From Nitrosomonas sp. (lineage in GTDB: Bacteria; Pseudomonadota; Gammaproteobacteria; Burkholderiales; Nitrosomonadaceae): a stretch of 37,242 bases of DNA. The notes beneath the pieces were generated by a model, which saw nothing but the letters and a program-made list of their open reading frames with translations, was not told the origin of the DNA and did no database searches. Positions 37,060 to 37,242 of this stretch are shown one piece after another; within the stretch, counting starts at the first letter, position 1, and every line of letters starts with the position of its first letter. The stretch is taken from contig JAJFJH010000228.1 in NCBI GenBank assembly GCA_021774155.1, forward strand, positions 1 to 37,242, read 5' to 3'. Both the position numbers and the translations under genes were made by a program.

Positions 37060-37242
37060 GGGGCTGTCCTAGTTAACTAGCTTGGTTTTCCATTAACCAA
37101 TTGATTTAACTGTTTTAACTGATCTTTTGGATCACTGTTGTTAAAACGCCATTCACACTCCTTTAAAAAGAGGTGAAAATGATTGCGTGGTATACCATTA
37201 AATTTACGCATATGCCGCTTCGCTTGGTTCCAGAAATTCTCT
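37060..37242 (-). mobile_element. IS1595-family insertion sequence, 3' part, cut by the window edge
   Basis: The right edge holds the end of a transposase gene on the minus strand. Eighteen nt beyond its stop, the sequence GGGGCTGTCC begins at 37060, which is a plausible terminal inverted repeat. The eight bases before it (TGAAGTTA) would be one copy of the target duplication, but the other end is outside the window. Confidence 0.6.
37077..37242 (-). CDS. IS1595-family transposase, C-terminal fragment (partial)
   Basis: Reading the minus strand from the window edge gives 54 residues ending in ...QLVNGKPS and a TAG at 37077-37079. NFWNQAKRHMRKFNGIPR and then HFHLFLKECEWRFNN is the C-terminal block of ISXO2/IS1595-type DDE transposases, including the conserved Lys-Glu-Cys-Glu and RFN residues. 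The catalytic DDE domain lies to the right, outside the window, so I cannot tell whether the gene is intact. The frame is open throughout the visible part. Confidence 0.85.
   Translation of the reverse strand, partial: ENFWNQAKRHMRKFNGIPRNHFHLFLKECEWRFNNSDPKDQLKQLNQLVNGKPS

Overview
The window looks like a chromosomal segment of an AT-rich betaproteobacterium, most likely a Nitrosomonas-like (Nitrosomonadales) chemolithoautotroph. This is an inference from gene content: a DabA-type inorganic carbon uptake cluster with several NuoL/NuoM-like subunits, a long exosortase A (XrtA/EpsH) exopolysaccharide operon in its usual gene order, the pyrG-eno-ftsB and ridA-recG-ubiC-ubiA housekeeping groups, and an IS1595-type transposase fragment at the right edge. 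No rRNA, tRNA or CRISPR array was seen.

Layout. (1) 1-9481, plus strand: the last 17 codons of an upstream gene, then five tightly packed genes: NuoM-like 1, DabA (DUF2309), a shortened NuoL-like DabB candidate, NuoM-like 2 and NuoM-like 3. Spacings run from 12 nt down to an 8-nt overlap, so this reads as one operon for a membrane CO2-hydrating/bicarbonate-accumulating complex. A bidirectional hairpin at 9511-9547 ends it. (2) 9592-23296, minus strand: eleven genes of the XrtA exopolysaccharide system. In transcription order they are outer-membrane export lipoprotein, chain-length determinant, tyrosine autokinase, outer-membrane beta-barrel protein, AAA ATPase, polysaccharide deacetylase, FemAB-like protein, glycosyltransferase, exosortase A fused to an EpsI domain, second glycosyltransferase and asparagine-synthase-like amidotransferase. 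(3) 23297-23910: a 614-nt gene-free divergent region with several short direct and inverted repeats. (4) 23911-25422, plus: M32 metallocarboxypeptidase. (5) 25454-32629, minus: murA, argH, a fructosamine-kinase-like gene, pyrG, eno and ftsB. (6) 32774-36760, plus: ridA, recG, ubiC and ubiA. (7) 36761-37242: a gene-free stretch, then the 3' end of an IS1595-family transposase on the minus strand.

How it fits together. The first operon would raise internal bicarbonate for carbon fixation, using the proton gradient through Complex-I-like antiporter subunits. The second builds, modifies, exports and probably anchors an exopolysaccharide together with PEP-CTERM proteins, whose genes must lie elsewhere. 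The rest is core metabolism, cell-wall synthesis, cell division, DNA repair and ubiquinone synthesis.

The most interesting feature is the four-antiporter composition of the Dab cluster. One NuoM paralogue (6403-7989) has replaced the key Lys, both conserved His and the late Glu of the proton path, and the NuoL-like subunit lacks a block of transmembrane helices while keeping its C-terminal lateral-helix-like part. Positional equivalences to E. coli NuoL/NuoM were made from memory and by eye.
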